The notes under the pieces were generated by a model, which worked only from the letters and a program-made list of their open reading frames with translations, made no database searches and had not been told where the DNA came from. Shown in pieces: positions 33,100 to 40,307 of a stretch of DNA of 64,000 nucleotides. Both the position numbers and the translations under genes were made by a program. How positions within the stretch are numbered: the first letter of the stretch is position 1; each line of letters opens with the position of its first letter. Origin of the DNA: IMCC45349 sp047219225 (GTDB lineage Bacteria > Bacteroidota > Bacteroidia > Flavobacteriales > Flavobacteriaceae); the NCBI RefSeq assembly GCF_047219225.1, contig NZ_CP178208.1, positions 2,170,001 to 2,234,000 on the forward strand, written 5' to 3'.

Positions 33100-33387
33100 A
33101 TGGGATTTGGTGGTGCAGCTTCAATGAATGTTAGCTTAAAAAATAATAGAAATCTATTGTCAAAGAGAGATAGGTTTAAAAATAGGTTAAGTGGTAACAC
33201 AAAAGGTAAAAGCGTTACTTACAATTTGCCCCAAGCGAAACCTCATGTTTTAAAGGAAATTAGAGAACGCATAAAACGAGAACAAAAAGATAGACAAAAG
33301 AAAGTGGTAATGATTGTGTCATTATTACTATCTATAGCAATTGCAGGCTTAATTTATTTAAACGACAATCTGTTAAGTTGGATATAA
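33100..33387 (+). CDS. Small conserved membrane-anchored protein (flavobacterial)
   Basis: 95 residues with a MGFGGAASMNVSLKNNRNLL start, a basic middle rich in Arg/Lys (LKEIRERIKREQKDRQKK, probable amphipathic helix), and one transmembrane helix (VVMIVSLLLSIAIAGLIYL) near the C-terminus. I recall this MGFGG...SLKNN family as widespread in Flavobacteriaceae and sometimes mislabelled riboflavin synthase subunit beta; there is no lumazine-synthase-like sequence here. It is separated from the preceding small gene by 136 bp with an A+T inverted repeat at 33034-33055. The function is unknown. Confidence 0.75.
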   Translation: MGFGGAASMNVSLKNNRNLLSKRDRFKNRLSGNTKGKSVTYNLPQAKPHVLKEIRERIKREQKDRQKKVVMIVSLLLSIAIAGLIYLNDNLLSWI

Positions 33388-33427
33388 TTTATTAGTTAGT
33401 ATTTATCAGTTTTTAACTGATGAGCAT

Positions 33428-33460
33428 AAAAAAACCGCTAAAATAATTAGCGGTTTTTAT
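33428..33460. terminator. Bidirectional terminator between 33100 gene and aspC
   Basis: Arms 33430-33441 and 33447-33458 form a perfect 12-bp stem with a 5-base loop. T runs exist on both strands, so it can serve the small + strand gene and the minus-strand aspC, which converge here. Confidence 0.85.
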
Positions 33461-33483
33461 TTATTTATTTATTATGGATGTAA

Positions 33484-34668
33484 TTAACTTACAACTTCTT
33501 TAATTCTTTTAAGTGCTTCTTTTAATTGCTCTTGTGAGGCTGCATATGATATACGAATACAATTAGGGTTACCAAATGCATCTCCAGTTACAGTAGCTAC
33601 TAATGCTTCTTCTAAAAGGTAAAGAGAAAAGTCTGTAGCGTTATTTATTGTTTTTCCTCTTAAAGTTTTTCCGAAGAATTCAGAAACATCTGGAAATACA
33701 TAAAAAGCACCTTCTGGAGTGTTGGCATTAAATCCGTCAATATTATTTAGTAAGTCTAAAACTAAATCTCTACGTATTTTAAACTCATCAATCATATATT
33801 GTACTTTAGAAGGCGAAGCTTCAAGAGCAGTAATTACTGCACGTTGAGCAATACAATTTGCGCCACTGGTAATTTGCCCTTGCATTTTATTACAGGCTCT
33901 AGCGATTTTTTCTGGAGCACCAATAAATCCAATTCTCCAGCCAGTCATTGCAAAAGCTTTAGAAACACCATTTACTGTAATAGTTCTATCATACATATCT
34001 TCAAATTCAGCCATACTTGTATGACCATCAGAGAAATTAATATGCTCATAAATCTCATCAGAAACTACATAAATATTTGGATGCTTTTGTAGTACATCTG
34101 CTAAAGCTCTTAATTCCGCTTTGCTATATACTGAACCGCTTGGGTTACATGGTGAGCTAAACCAAATCATTTTTGTTTTTGGTGTTATAGCAGCTTCCAA
34201 TTGCTGAGGTGTCATTTTAAAATCGGTTTCGATAGAAGTTTTAACTTCAACAGGAACACCATCAGATAATTTTACGATATCAGAATAACTAACCCAATAA
34301 GGACAAGGTAAAATAACTTCGTCACCTTCATTTAACATTACTAATGCAATATTTGCTAAACATTGTTTTGCACCAGTGGAAACAACAATTTGAGAGTGAT
34401 TATATGTTAAGTTATTGTCACGTTTAAATTTAGTAATTATAGCATCTTTTAACTCGCCATAACCATCAACAGGAGTATAAGAATTGTAATTGTCGTTTAT
34501 AGCTTGAATTGCTGCGTCTTTAATAAAATCTGGAGTATTAAAATCTGGTTCTCCAAGACTTAATCCAATTATATCTTTTCCTTCAGCTCTTAATTCTCTA
34601 GCTTTTGCTGCCATTGCTAATGTGGCAGATGTTGACATGTTTAAAATTCTCTCCGAAAGTAAACTCAT
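33484..34668 (-). CDS. aspC: Aspartate aminotransferase (class I, PLP-dependent)
   Basis: A fold-type I aminotransferase of 394 residues. The catalytic Lys lies in VNGVSKAFAMTGWRIGFIG, and other PLP-site landmarks are STGAKQCLANIALVMLNEGD, SSPCNPSGSVYSKAEL, YVVSDEIYEHINF and the C-terminal Arg region NCIRISYAASQEQL. It resembles the 1-beta/1-gamma type aspartate (or aspartate/prephenate) aminotransferases common in Bacteroidota. The desaturase gene is 33 bp upstream on the same strand, so it may be co-transcribed with it. Confidence 0.92.
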   Translation of the reverse strand: MSLLSERILNMSTSATLAMAAKARELRAEGKDIIGLSLGEPDFNTPDFIKDAAIQAINDNYNSYTPVDGYGELKDAIITKFKRDNNLTYNHSQIVVSTGAKQCLANIALVMLNEGDEVILPCPYWVSYSDIVKLSDGVPVEVKTSIETDFKMTPQQLEAAITPKTKMIWFSSPCNPSGSVYSKAELRALADVLQKHPNIYVVSDEIYEHINFSDGHTSMAEFEDMYDRTITVNGVSKAFAMTGWRIGFIGAPEKIARACNKMQGQITSGANCIAQRAVITALEASPSKVQYMIDEFKIRRDLVLDLLNNIDGFNANTPEGAFYVFPDVSEFFGKTLRGKTINNATDFSLYLLEEALVATVTGDAFGNPNCIRISYAASQEQLKEALKRIKEVVS

Positions 34669-34701
34669 GATTTTTTGTTGGTTGTGTTGTTTCTAAAATT
34701 A

Positions 34702-35796
34702 TTAAGCAAGACTAGGTTTTTGTCCTAATACCTTAAGTTGGTTATAGTGTTCAGCTATAGCTTTCCAAATAGTGTTGTATTCATTATAAGGTAAACTAAA
34801 CTCGTTAGCTGTTTCTTTTACAATTTTTGCAATTTTACTATAATGAATATGGCTAATATTAGAAAATAAATGGTGTTCAACTTGTCGGTTTAAACCACCA
34901 GTGTAAAACTCAACTAACCAGCTTTTTGGAGAAAAGTTAGACGTGGTAAATAGTTGGTGGATTGCCCAAGTGTTTTTCATATTTCCATTTTCATCAGGTA
35001 AAGGCATTTCAGTATTAGGCATTACGTGCGCTAATTGAAAAATTACACTTAATATAATACCAGCTGTATAATGCATAATGAAAAAGCCTATTAATACTTG
35101 CCACCAAGTGTAGCCTAAAGCTATCGGTAAAACCACCCAAATTGAATAATAAACTATTTTTCCAATAATTAACTTAGTCCATTGAGTAGCTGGATTAGGG
35201 AAATCACCATAAGATAATTTTCTTTTTAAGTATTGATAAGTTTGTTTGAAATCTGTAGTAAGTGCCCAATTTACAGTTAAGAAACCGTATAAAAAGAACG
35301 CGTAATATTTTTGATACTTATGGATTTTATACCATTTTGCATGCTTAGAAAATCTAATAATTCTACCAGCATCAATATCTTCGTCATGCCCTTGAATATT
35401 GGTGTATGTATGGTGTAAAACATTATGTTGAACTTTCCAGTTGTAGTCATTACCAGCTAAGATATGAATACTACTTCCCATTAATTTATTTACCCATTTT
35501 TTACTAGAAAATGAACCGTGATTTGCATCATGCATAACATTCATTCCAACTCCAGCGATACCAATACCTATTATTATTAATGATAAGACTTGTGCCCAAA
35601 CAGGAAGGCTAACAGTAAGTAGTAAAACTAAAGGTCCTAAAAGAAGGGTGAACATGATAATTGCTTTAGTGTAAAGCTTCCAGTTACCTGTCTTTTTAAT
35701 ATTATTTTCTTTAAAATAATTGTTGATGCGCTTATTTAGGGTTCTAAAAAACTTAGCGGAATCATTTCTTGAGAAAGTTAAAACTTGTTTTGTCAT
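34702..35796 (-). CDS. Membrane fatty-acid desaturase
   Basis: A di-iron acyl desaturase of about 364 residues. Three histidine boxes are present: MHDANHGS, HNVLHHTYTN, and QVEHHLFSNISHIHY. Four hydrophobic helices come in two pairs. The QxxHH third box is shared with front-end/linoleoyl-CoA type desaturases, but there is no N-terminal cytochrome b5 domain, so the electron donor is a separate protein. ATG at 35796 (MTKQVLTFSRND) is chosen over 35841, because the -7 promoter box and an inverted repeat overlap the longer start. It probably adjusts membrane fluidity. Confidence 0.88.
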   Translation of the reverse strand: MTKQVLTFSRNDSAKFFRTLNKRINNYFKENNIKKTGNWKLYTKAIIMFTLLLGPLVLLLTVSLPVWAQVLSLIIIGIGIAGVGMNVMHDANHGSFSSKKWVNKLMGSSIHILAGNDYNWKVQHNVLHHTYTNIQGHDEDIDAGRIIRFSKHAKWYKIHKYQKYYAFFLYGFLTVNWALTTDFKQTYQYLKRKLSYGDFPNPATQWTKLIIGKIVYYSIWVVLPIALGYTWWQVLIGFFIMHYTAGIILSVIFQLAHVMPNTEMPLPDENGNMKNTWAIHQLFTTSNFSPKSWLVEFYTGGLNRQVEHHLFSNISHIHYSKIAKIVKETANEFSLPYNEYNTIWKAIAEHYNQLKVLGQKPSLA

Positions 35797-35819
35797 AATA
35801 ATATTGTAACGTGCTATTA

Positions 35820-35846
35820 GGCGTTTAAATATAAACGCCAAATATA
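35820..35846 (-). promoter_or_regulatory. Desaturase promoter box with adjoining inverted repeat
   Basis: On the minus strand TATATTTG (35846-35839) matches TANNTTTG. It abuts, sharing one base, a perfect 8-bp inverted repeat (35832-35839 with 35820-35827, 4-base spacer). The repeat would cover the transcription start, a normal operator position. It could equally form a hairpin at the mRNA 5' end. Confidence 0.45.
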
Positions 35847-35902
35847 ATTAATAATTGACTTACCTAAGTTTACTTTTTAAATAATTATACACATTAAATA
35901 AC

Positions 35903-35910
35903 TATTTTTG
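35903..35910 (+). promoter_or_regulatory. Candidate -7 box of rsmG
   Basis: TATTTTTG, followed by CA, an exact TANNTTTG match 17 bases before the rsmG ATG. The predicted leader is only about a dozen bases long. Confidence 0.45.
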
Positions 35911-35927
35911 CACAAAACTTAAAACTT

Positions 35928-36560
35928 ATGGATTTAATCCTAAAATACTTTCCTAACCTAACCGAATTGCAACAAGAGCAGTTTTCGAAGTTGTATGACC
36001 TGTATTTAGATTGGAACTCTAAAATTAATGTAGTTTCAAGAAAGGATATTGAAGAGTTGTATTTACGTCATGTTTTACATTCGTTAGGAATTGCTAAGGT
36101 TATGGAGTTTAAAGATGGTGCTAGTATTATGGATGTTGGTACTGGAGGAGGTTTTCCAGGAATTCCGTTAGCTATACTATTCCCTAATTGTAAGTTTCAT
36201 TTAGTGGATAGTATTAATAAGAAGTTAAAGGTAGTAAGTGGTGTGACTGAAGCATTAGAATTAACAAATGTTAAGGTATCTCACAGTAGAGTAGAAGAGA
36301 TAAATGAAACATACGATTTTATTGTGAGTAGAGCAGTTACAGCAATGCCAAGGTTTGTAAGTTGGATTAAGAATAAAGTTGCAAAAAAGAGTAATAACGA
36401 ATTGAAAAATGGTATTCTATATTTAAAAGGAGGTGATTTAAGTGAAGAGCTGGAAAGTTTTCCTAAAGCAACACTTTATAATCTTACTGATTATTTTAAA
36501 GAAGATTTTTTTGAAACTAAAAAAGTGGTGCATTTACCTATTAAATATAAAAGGAAATAA
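35928..36560 (+). CDS. rsmG: 16S rRNA (guanine527-N7)-methyltransferase
   Basis: A SAM-dependent methyltransferase of 210 residues that modifies G527 of 16S rRNA. The N-terminal LTELQQEQFSKLYDLYLDWN helix and INVVSRKDIEELYLRHVLHS segment are typical of RsmG/GidB. SAM motif I is IMDVGTGGGFPGIPLAI, followed by HLVDSINKKLKVV and VSRAVTAMPRFVSWIKNK. Its last codons form the left arm of a long palindrome (36546-36603). Confidence 0.96.
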   Translation: MDLILKYFPNLTELQQEQFSKLYDLYLDWNSKINVVSRKDIEELYLRHVLHSLGIAKVMEFKDGASIMDVGTGGGFPGIPLAILFPNCKFHLVDSINKKLKVVSGVTEALELTNVKVSHSRVEEINETYDFIVSRAVTAMPRFVSWIKNKVAKKSNNELKNGILYLKGGDLSEELESFPKATLYNLTDYFKEDFFETKKVVHLPIKYKRK

Positions 36561-36603
36561 AAAAGGGGCAACAACTGTTGCCCCTTTTTTATTTCCTTTT
36601 ATA
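36546..36603. terminator. Bidirectional terminator: 58-bp perfect palindrome
   Basis: Arms 36546-36573 and 36576-36603 are perfectly complementary over 28 bases with only two bases between them. The core is G+C-rich (GGGGCAACA with its complement) and flanked by A/T runs on both sides. It covers the last four codons and stop of rsmG and reaches to within 8 bases of the stop of the convergent DUF6029 gene, so it can terminate both. Confidence 0.85.
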
Positions 36604-36610
36604 ATTTAAA

Positions 36611-38299
36611 CTAGAATGCCATTGAAAGGTTTACAGTTAGTCCTGTTGCTTCAGGTACAAAACGACATACTCCACCAACACATACAAGTCCAGCACGTTG
36701 TCTACCATAATTCAAACCGAGTCTAGTAGCACCTTTAGTGTAGCTTCCTCCAACATTGTAATAGTGGGTTTTTTCTGTGTCTTTGTCCTCTCCATCATTA
36801 TAAATGTCATTAACATAAAACGAAAGTTTAGAGCTTAAGTTAAATTCTAGAGTACCACCAATCCAATTATGATCATCAGAATTAGACCACATTTTTTGAG
36901 CTTCAAATCTAAGTGATTTTCCTTTACCCATTTTGTAAGTGGCTTCACCTACGGCAATATTAGTTTTTATTGTTTCAGCTGTGAAGATTCCAAGAATCTC
37001 TTTCTGATTAGAGTATTGATTTACATAATAAAATATTGAATTCCATTTTGAGTTCCACTTCTTTCTTATTTCAACACTAAAATCTGAAAAATACTTTTCT
37101 CCAAAACCTAAAAATTCAGTTTCATAATTTGGGTTAGAAAAATCTGTATCGTAATCGGCTTTAAGACCAGCATAATAAGAAGCGTTGAAGGCTAATTTTG
37201 TACCATATTTCCCACCTAAAGTAGTTCCTTTCTTTATTTTATAAAAGAAATCAACTTGTCCGCCAATTTCACCTGACTTATATACGCCTGCATCATAGAC
37301 ATAGTTAACGACAGCTTGTGGTTGATATACGAATATATTTGTAAGTAAATAGTCGTGTTGTTTGGTTAAGGCAGGTACATAATTTATTAAATTTTCTAAG
37401 AAAACATTTCCAGCTGTTTCTCTGTCAGAATAAAAAGCCATGTTTTCTAAACGTCTAAAAGTGGCGTCTAAACCAAGCCCTTTTTTAGAGAAACCTGTGT
37501 TAATTAATAAAGCATTACCTGGTTTAACAAAATTATCTGGAAATCCCAAGTTTTGAACAACTAAATCATCACTTTTAGATACATATTCTGCGCCAGCATA
37601 AAAGCTTCCTTGAGAAAAATCTATACGACCTGAAAAAGCATTTGTAAGTTCGTCAAATTCTGGGTCAACAATATCAGTGCTTTCTTTTCTTCCAACATAA
37701 CTTAGTCCAACACTTAAAGCAGATTGTTCAAATTTTAATAAAGTTGCAAGATCTATATCTGTATCAAAACCAAAAATTTCTCCTTCTGAAGTTTCAAATC
37801 CAACACGTTGTTTACCATATAAGGCTGTTAAAGAAACAAAATTTGCTGGTGAGTAAGTTACCTTACCTCCAAGAAGAGCATTGTTGATTCCTAACTGCCT
37901 ATCTTCCCAGTTTCTTAGTATTAAACCACTGCCAAATTGTGCGTAAAAATGTCCAGCAGTAACATCTAACTTAGAGTTTCTATAGTTTAAGGAGTATGTT
38001 CCTAAATTAGTTCCTTCAAAATTTGGTGAGTAATTTAAAAGAGCAAAAGGTTCATAAGATTCTAATTGAACTGAAGCAGTGAAGTTTTTTAAAAAATTAT
38101 AATCTAATTTTAAATAGTTATTAAATCTAATATGTTCGTCACCATCTTGGTTTTCTTCATCATAAAAAGGTCCTGTTTTACTATCGTCATTATACCAAGC
38201 AGCATTAGTTTCAAGTCCTATGGTAAGGTTATCTATAAGTTGAGCAAAAATGAATTGCCCAGAAAAGCAAAGAGTTAATGCTAATATTAGTTTTTTCAT
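36611..38299 (-). CDS. DUF6029-like outer-membrane beta-barrel protein
   Basis: 562 residues with a signal peptide (KKLILALTLCFSGQFIFAQ). After it come many alternating, aromatic-bordered beta strands (LETNAAWYND, LKLDYNFLKNFTASVQLESY, GTYSLNYRNSKLDVTAGHFY, ATYKMGKGKSLRFEAQKMW), ending in GLTVNLSMAF with terminal Phe. The whole length looks like one large outer-membrane barrel. I recall it as DUF6029, a Bacteroidota family of unknown function. The tlpA-like gene lies 34 bp upstream on the same strand, so the barrel is probably co-transcribed with a periplasmic thiol-redox protein. The two cysteines near the C-terminus (LVCVGGVCRF) form a CVGGVC motif that might be its partner site. Confidence 0.75.
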   Translation of the reverse strand: MKKLILALTLCFSGQFIFAQLIDNLTIGLETNAAWYNDDSKTGPFYDEENQDGDEHIRFNNYLKLDYNFLKNFTASVQLESYEPFALLNYSPNFEGTNLGTYSLNYRNSKLDVTAGHFYAQFGSGLILRNWEDRQLGINNALLGGKVTYSPANFVSLTALYGKQRVGFETSEGEIFGFDTDIDLATLLKFEQSALSVGLSYVGRKESTDIVDPEFDELTNAFSGRIDFSQGSFYAGAEYVSKSDDLVVQNLGFPDNFVKPGNALLINTGFSKKGLGLDATFRRLENMAFYSDRETAGNVFLENLINYVPALTKQHDYLLTNIFVYQPQAVVNYVYDAGVYKSGEIGGQVDFFYKIKKGTTLGGKYGTKLAFNASYYAGLKADYDTDFSNPNYETEFLGFGEKYFSDFSVEIRKKWNSKWNSIFYYVNQYSNQKEILGIFTAETIKTNIAVGEATYKMGKGKSLRFEAQKMWSNSDDHNWIGGTLEFNLSSKLSFYVNDIYNDGEDKDTEKTHYYNVGGSYTKGATRLGLNYGRQRAGLVCVGGVCRFVPEATGLTVNLSMAF

Positions 38300-38333
38300 T
38301 TGGTTTGTATATTGATTGGTTAAGCTAGTTGAT

Positions 38334-38813
38334 TTACTTTGAATGTTTTTTTATTATCTCATAAAGGTCGTCTTCACTTCCTGGAGTATAACCACTATGT
38401 CTATAAACGATTTTTCCACTTTTTACAACTATTATGTGTGGTAATGTAGAAATGTTTAATGCGCGTTTTAAATCTTGATTGTCATCAATTAAAATTTGGT
38501 ATTCCCAACCTTTACCATTCACTAATGGTTTTACTCTTTTTTTAGTTCTTGAGTCGTCAGTTGAAATTGCAACAATTTCTACGTTAGTTTCATCTTGCCA
38601 ATCATCATAAACATCACTTATTGCATCAAGTTCGTTAATACAAGGAACGCACCAAGTAGCCCAAAAGCTTAGTACTTTTACATCGTCAGAATTTGCGAGT
38701 TCTTGAATAGAAATTGATTTGCCATCTAAATTTTTAAGGTTAATGTTTGGTAGTTCTTGAGCATAACTAAGTGTGAACGTAAATGCACAAATTAATAGGA
38801 AGATTTTTTTCAT
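38334..38813 (-). CDS. TlpA/ResA-like periplasmic thioredoxin
   Basis: 159 residues: signal peptide (KKIFLLICAFTFTLSYAQ), then a thioredoxin fold with the redox motif WATWCVPCINE, the cis-Pro region STLPHIIVVKSGKIV and a C-terminal helix. It is expected to act as a periplasmic disulfide reductase. Downstream by 34 bp lies the DUF6029 barrel, which has a C-x4-C motif; substrate pairing is an inference from gene order only. Confidence 0.9.
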   Translation of the reverse strand: MKKIFLLICAFTFTLSYAQELPNINLKNLDGKSISIQELANSDDVKVLSFWATWCVPCINELDAISDVYDDWQDETNVEIVAISTDDSRTKKRVKPLVNGKGWEYQILIDDNQDLKRALNISTLPHIIVVKSGKIVYRHSGYTPGSEDDLYEIIKKHSK

Positions 38814-38892
38814 TATTAATATATTTTAATTAGAATAATAGAGAATTTTATTAAGAAGTTGCAATATTAATACCAAAAGTTTAAAAAAATGT

Positions 38893-38900
38893 TATATTTG
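38893..38900 (+). promoter_or_regulatory. Candidate -7 box of the Omp28-type gene
   Basis: TATATTTG, an exact TANNTTTG match, followed by G, 30 bases before the ATG at 38931. No good -33 match at the usual distance. Confidence 0.4.
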
Positions 38901-38930
38901 GCGAATATTTTAAAGAAAACTTAAACTTTT

Positions 38931-40241
38931 ATGAAAACAAAACACATCTTAACAACATTGTTTTTTGCTTTTACCTTAATCTTTCATGGCTGCAGTAGTG
39001 ATAGTAGTGATGATGGTGGCGGTAATCAATTAACGAGTATTTCTTTAACTTCTGATACTGCTGGTGTGGTAGTTGGAGGTACATTTACTTTTACTGTTAC
39101 AGGAAATAATAATGAAGCTTTAACTTCTACTGCAACAATTAGTGTTAATGGTAGTGCTATAACAGGTAATACATTTACTCCTACAACTGGAGGTGATTAT
39201 ACTGTTGTTGCTGCTTATGATGGTTTAACAAGTAACACTTTAGTTGTTAATGCTGTTCCAGAAATTACTAGTATTACATTATCAGCTACTTCTTCACTTT
39301 CAAATGTATATGTTGGAGATAATATTATGTTTAATGTAATAGCAAATAACGGTCAAGATGTTGGAAGTTCTTCAACTATTACTGTTGATGGAGTTGATTT
39401 AGGAGGTAATTCATATGCCGCAACAGCTGTTGGAACTTTTCAATTTGAAGCAACTTATGATGGGTTAACTAGTAATACAGTTGAGGTGGTAGTTCAACCT
39501 GCACCAACAAAGTTTACTAAAAAAGTATTACTTGAAGATTATACAGGAACTTGGTGTGGTTATTGTCCAAGAGTAGCTTATGGTATTGAATTAGTTCAAA
39601 ATGATACAGATAATGCTGTACCTGTAGCGATACATAGAGGTAGTACAAATCCAAGTAGTGGTTCTTACGATCCTTATAACTACAATGCTGGAACTTTAGA
39701 GGATATGATTAATTTACAAGGTTACCCTACAGCAATGTTAAATAGAACTATTGAGTGGAATTATCCAGAACCAAATAATGTAAGTCAAGTAGTTAACTTA
39801 ACTTCTGGAGATGCTAATTTAGGTTTAGCTTTAACACCTACTTTAAATGGTGGAAATATATCAATTGATGTAAATGTTAAGTTTGGTGGGTTATTTTCTT
39901 CGGATAATATTAAGTTAGTTGTTTATGTTTTAGAAGATGATTTGTTTTATGATCAAACTAATTATACTAGCTATTATGGTGGTGCTAGTACATTAGCAAA
40001 CTTTGAACACGATCATGTTTTAAGAGCATCATTAACATCTTTATTAGGAGATACAATTCCAAGTTCAGAAATAGTTGCTGATAATGTTTATACTAATACA
40101 ATTTCTGTAGCTGTACCTTCAAATGTTTCAAATACAGATAAAATGAGTGTTGTTGCTTTTGTTGTGGATGGAACAACAAATACAGTTTATAATGTAAGAT
40201 CAGCTCATTTTGGAGATGATCAAGCTTTCGAAGAGTTATAA
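38931..40241 (+). CDS. Omp28-related lipoprotein with Ig-like repeats
   Basis: 436 residues. A lipoprotein signal ends at FHGC, followed by an acidic Ser/Asp tether (SSDSSDDGG) that may direct surface export. Two tandem Ig-like (Big-type) domains of about 80 residues follow, each ending in the same YDGLTSNT motif. Next comes the Omp28 domain with EDYTGTWCGYCPR, a thioredoxin-like CxxC, and VAIHRGS, LQGYPTAMLNR and HVLRASLTSLLGD typical of that family. It is predicted to be displayed on the outer membrane with a possible redox function. A perfect palindromic terminator follows. Confidence 0.85.
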   Translation: MKTKHILTTLFFAFTLIFHGCSSDSSDDGGGNQLTSISLTSDTAGVVVGGTFTFTVTGNNNEALTSTATISVNGSAITGNTFTPTTGGDYTVVAAYDGLTSNTLVVNAVPEITSITLSATSSLSNVYVGDNIMFNVIANNGQDVGSSSTITVDGVDLGGNSYAATAVGTFQFEATYDGLTSNTVEVVVQPAPTKFTKKVLLEDYTGTWCGYCPRVAYGIELVQNDTDNAVPVAIHRGSTNPSSGSYDPYNYNAGTLEDMINLQGYPTAMLNRTIEWNYPEPNNVSQVVNLTSGDANLGLALTPTLNGGNISIDVNVKFGGLFSSDNIKLVVYVLEDDLFYDQTNYTSYYGGASTLANFEHDHVLRASLTSLLGDTIPSSEIVADNVYTNTISVAVPSNVSNTDKMSVVAFVVDGTTNTVYNVRSAHFGDDQAFEEL

Positions 40242-40247
40242 TATAAT

Positions 40248-40302
40248 ATTATATAAATAAAAAAAGGCTACTTATTGAGTAGCCTTTTTTTATTTATATA
40301 AT
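40248..40302. terminator. Bidirectional terminator: 25-bp-arm perfect palindrome
   Basis: Arms 40248-40272 and 40278-40302 are perfectly complementary over 25 bases with a 5-base loop. The core AGGCTACT stem is flanked by seven-base A and T runs, then further A/T pairs. It sits between the convergent Omp28-type gene (stop 40241) and the T9SS hydrolase gene (stop 40308). Confidence 0.85.
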
Positions 40303-40307
40303 TTGAG

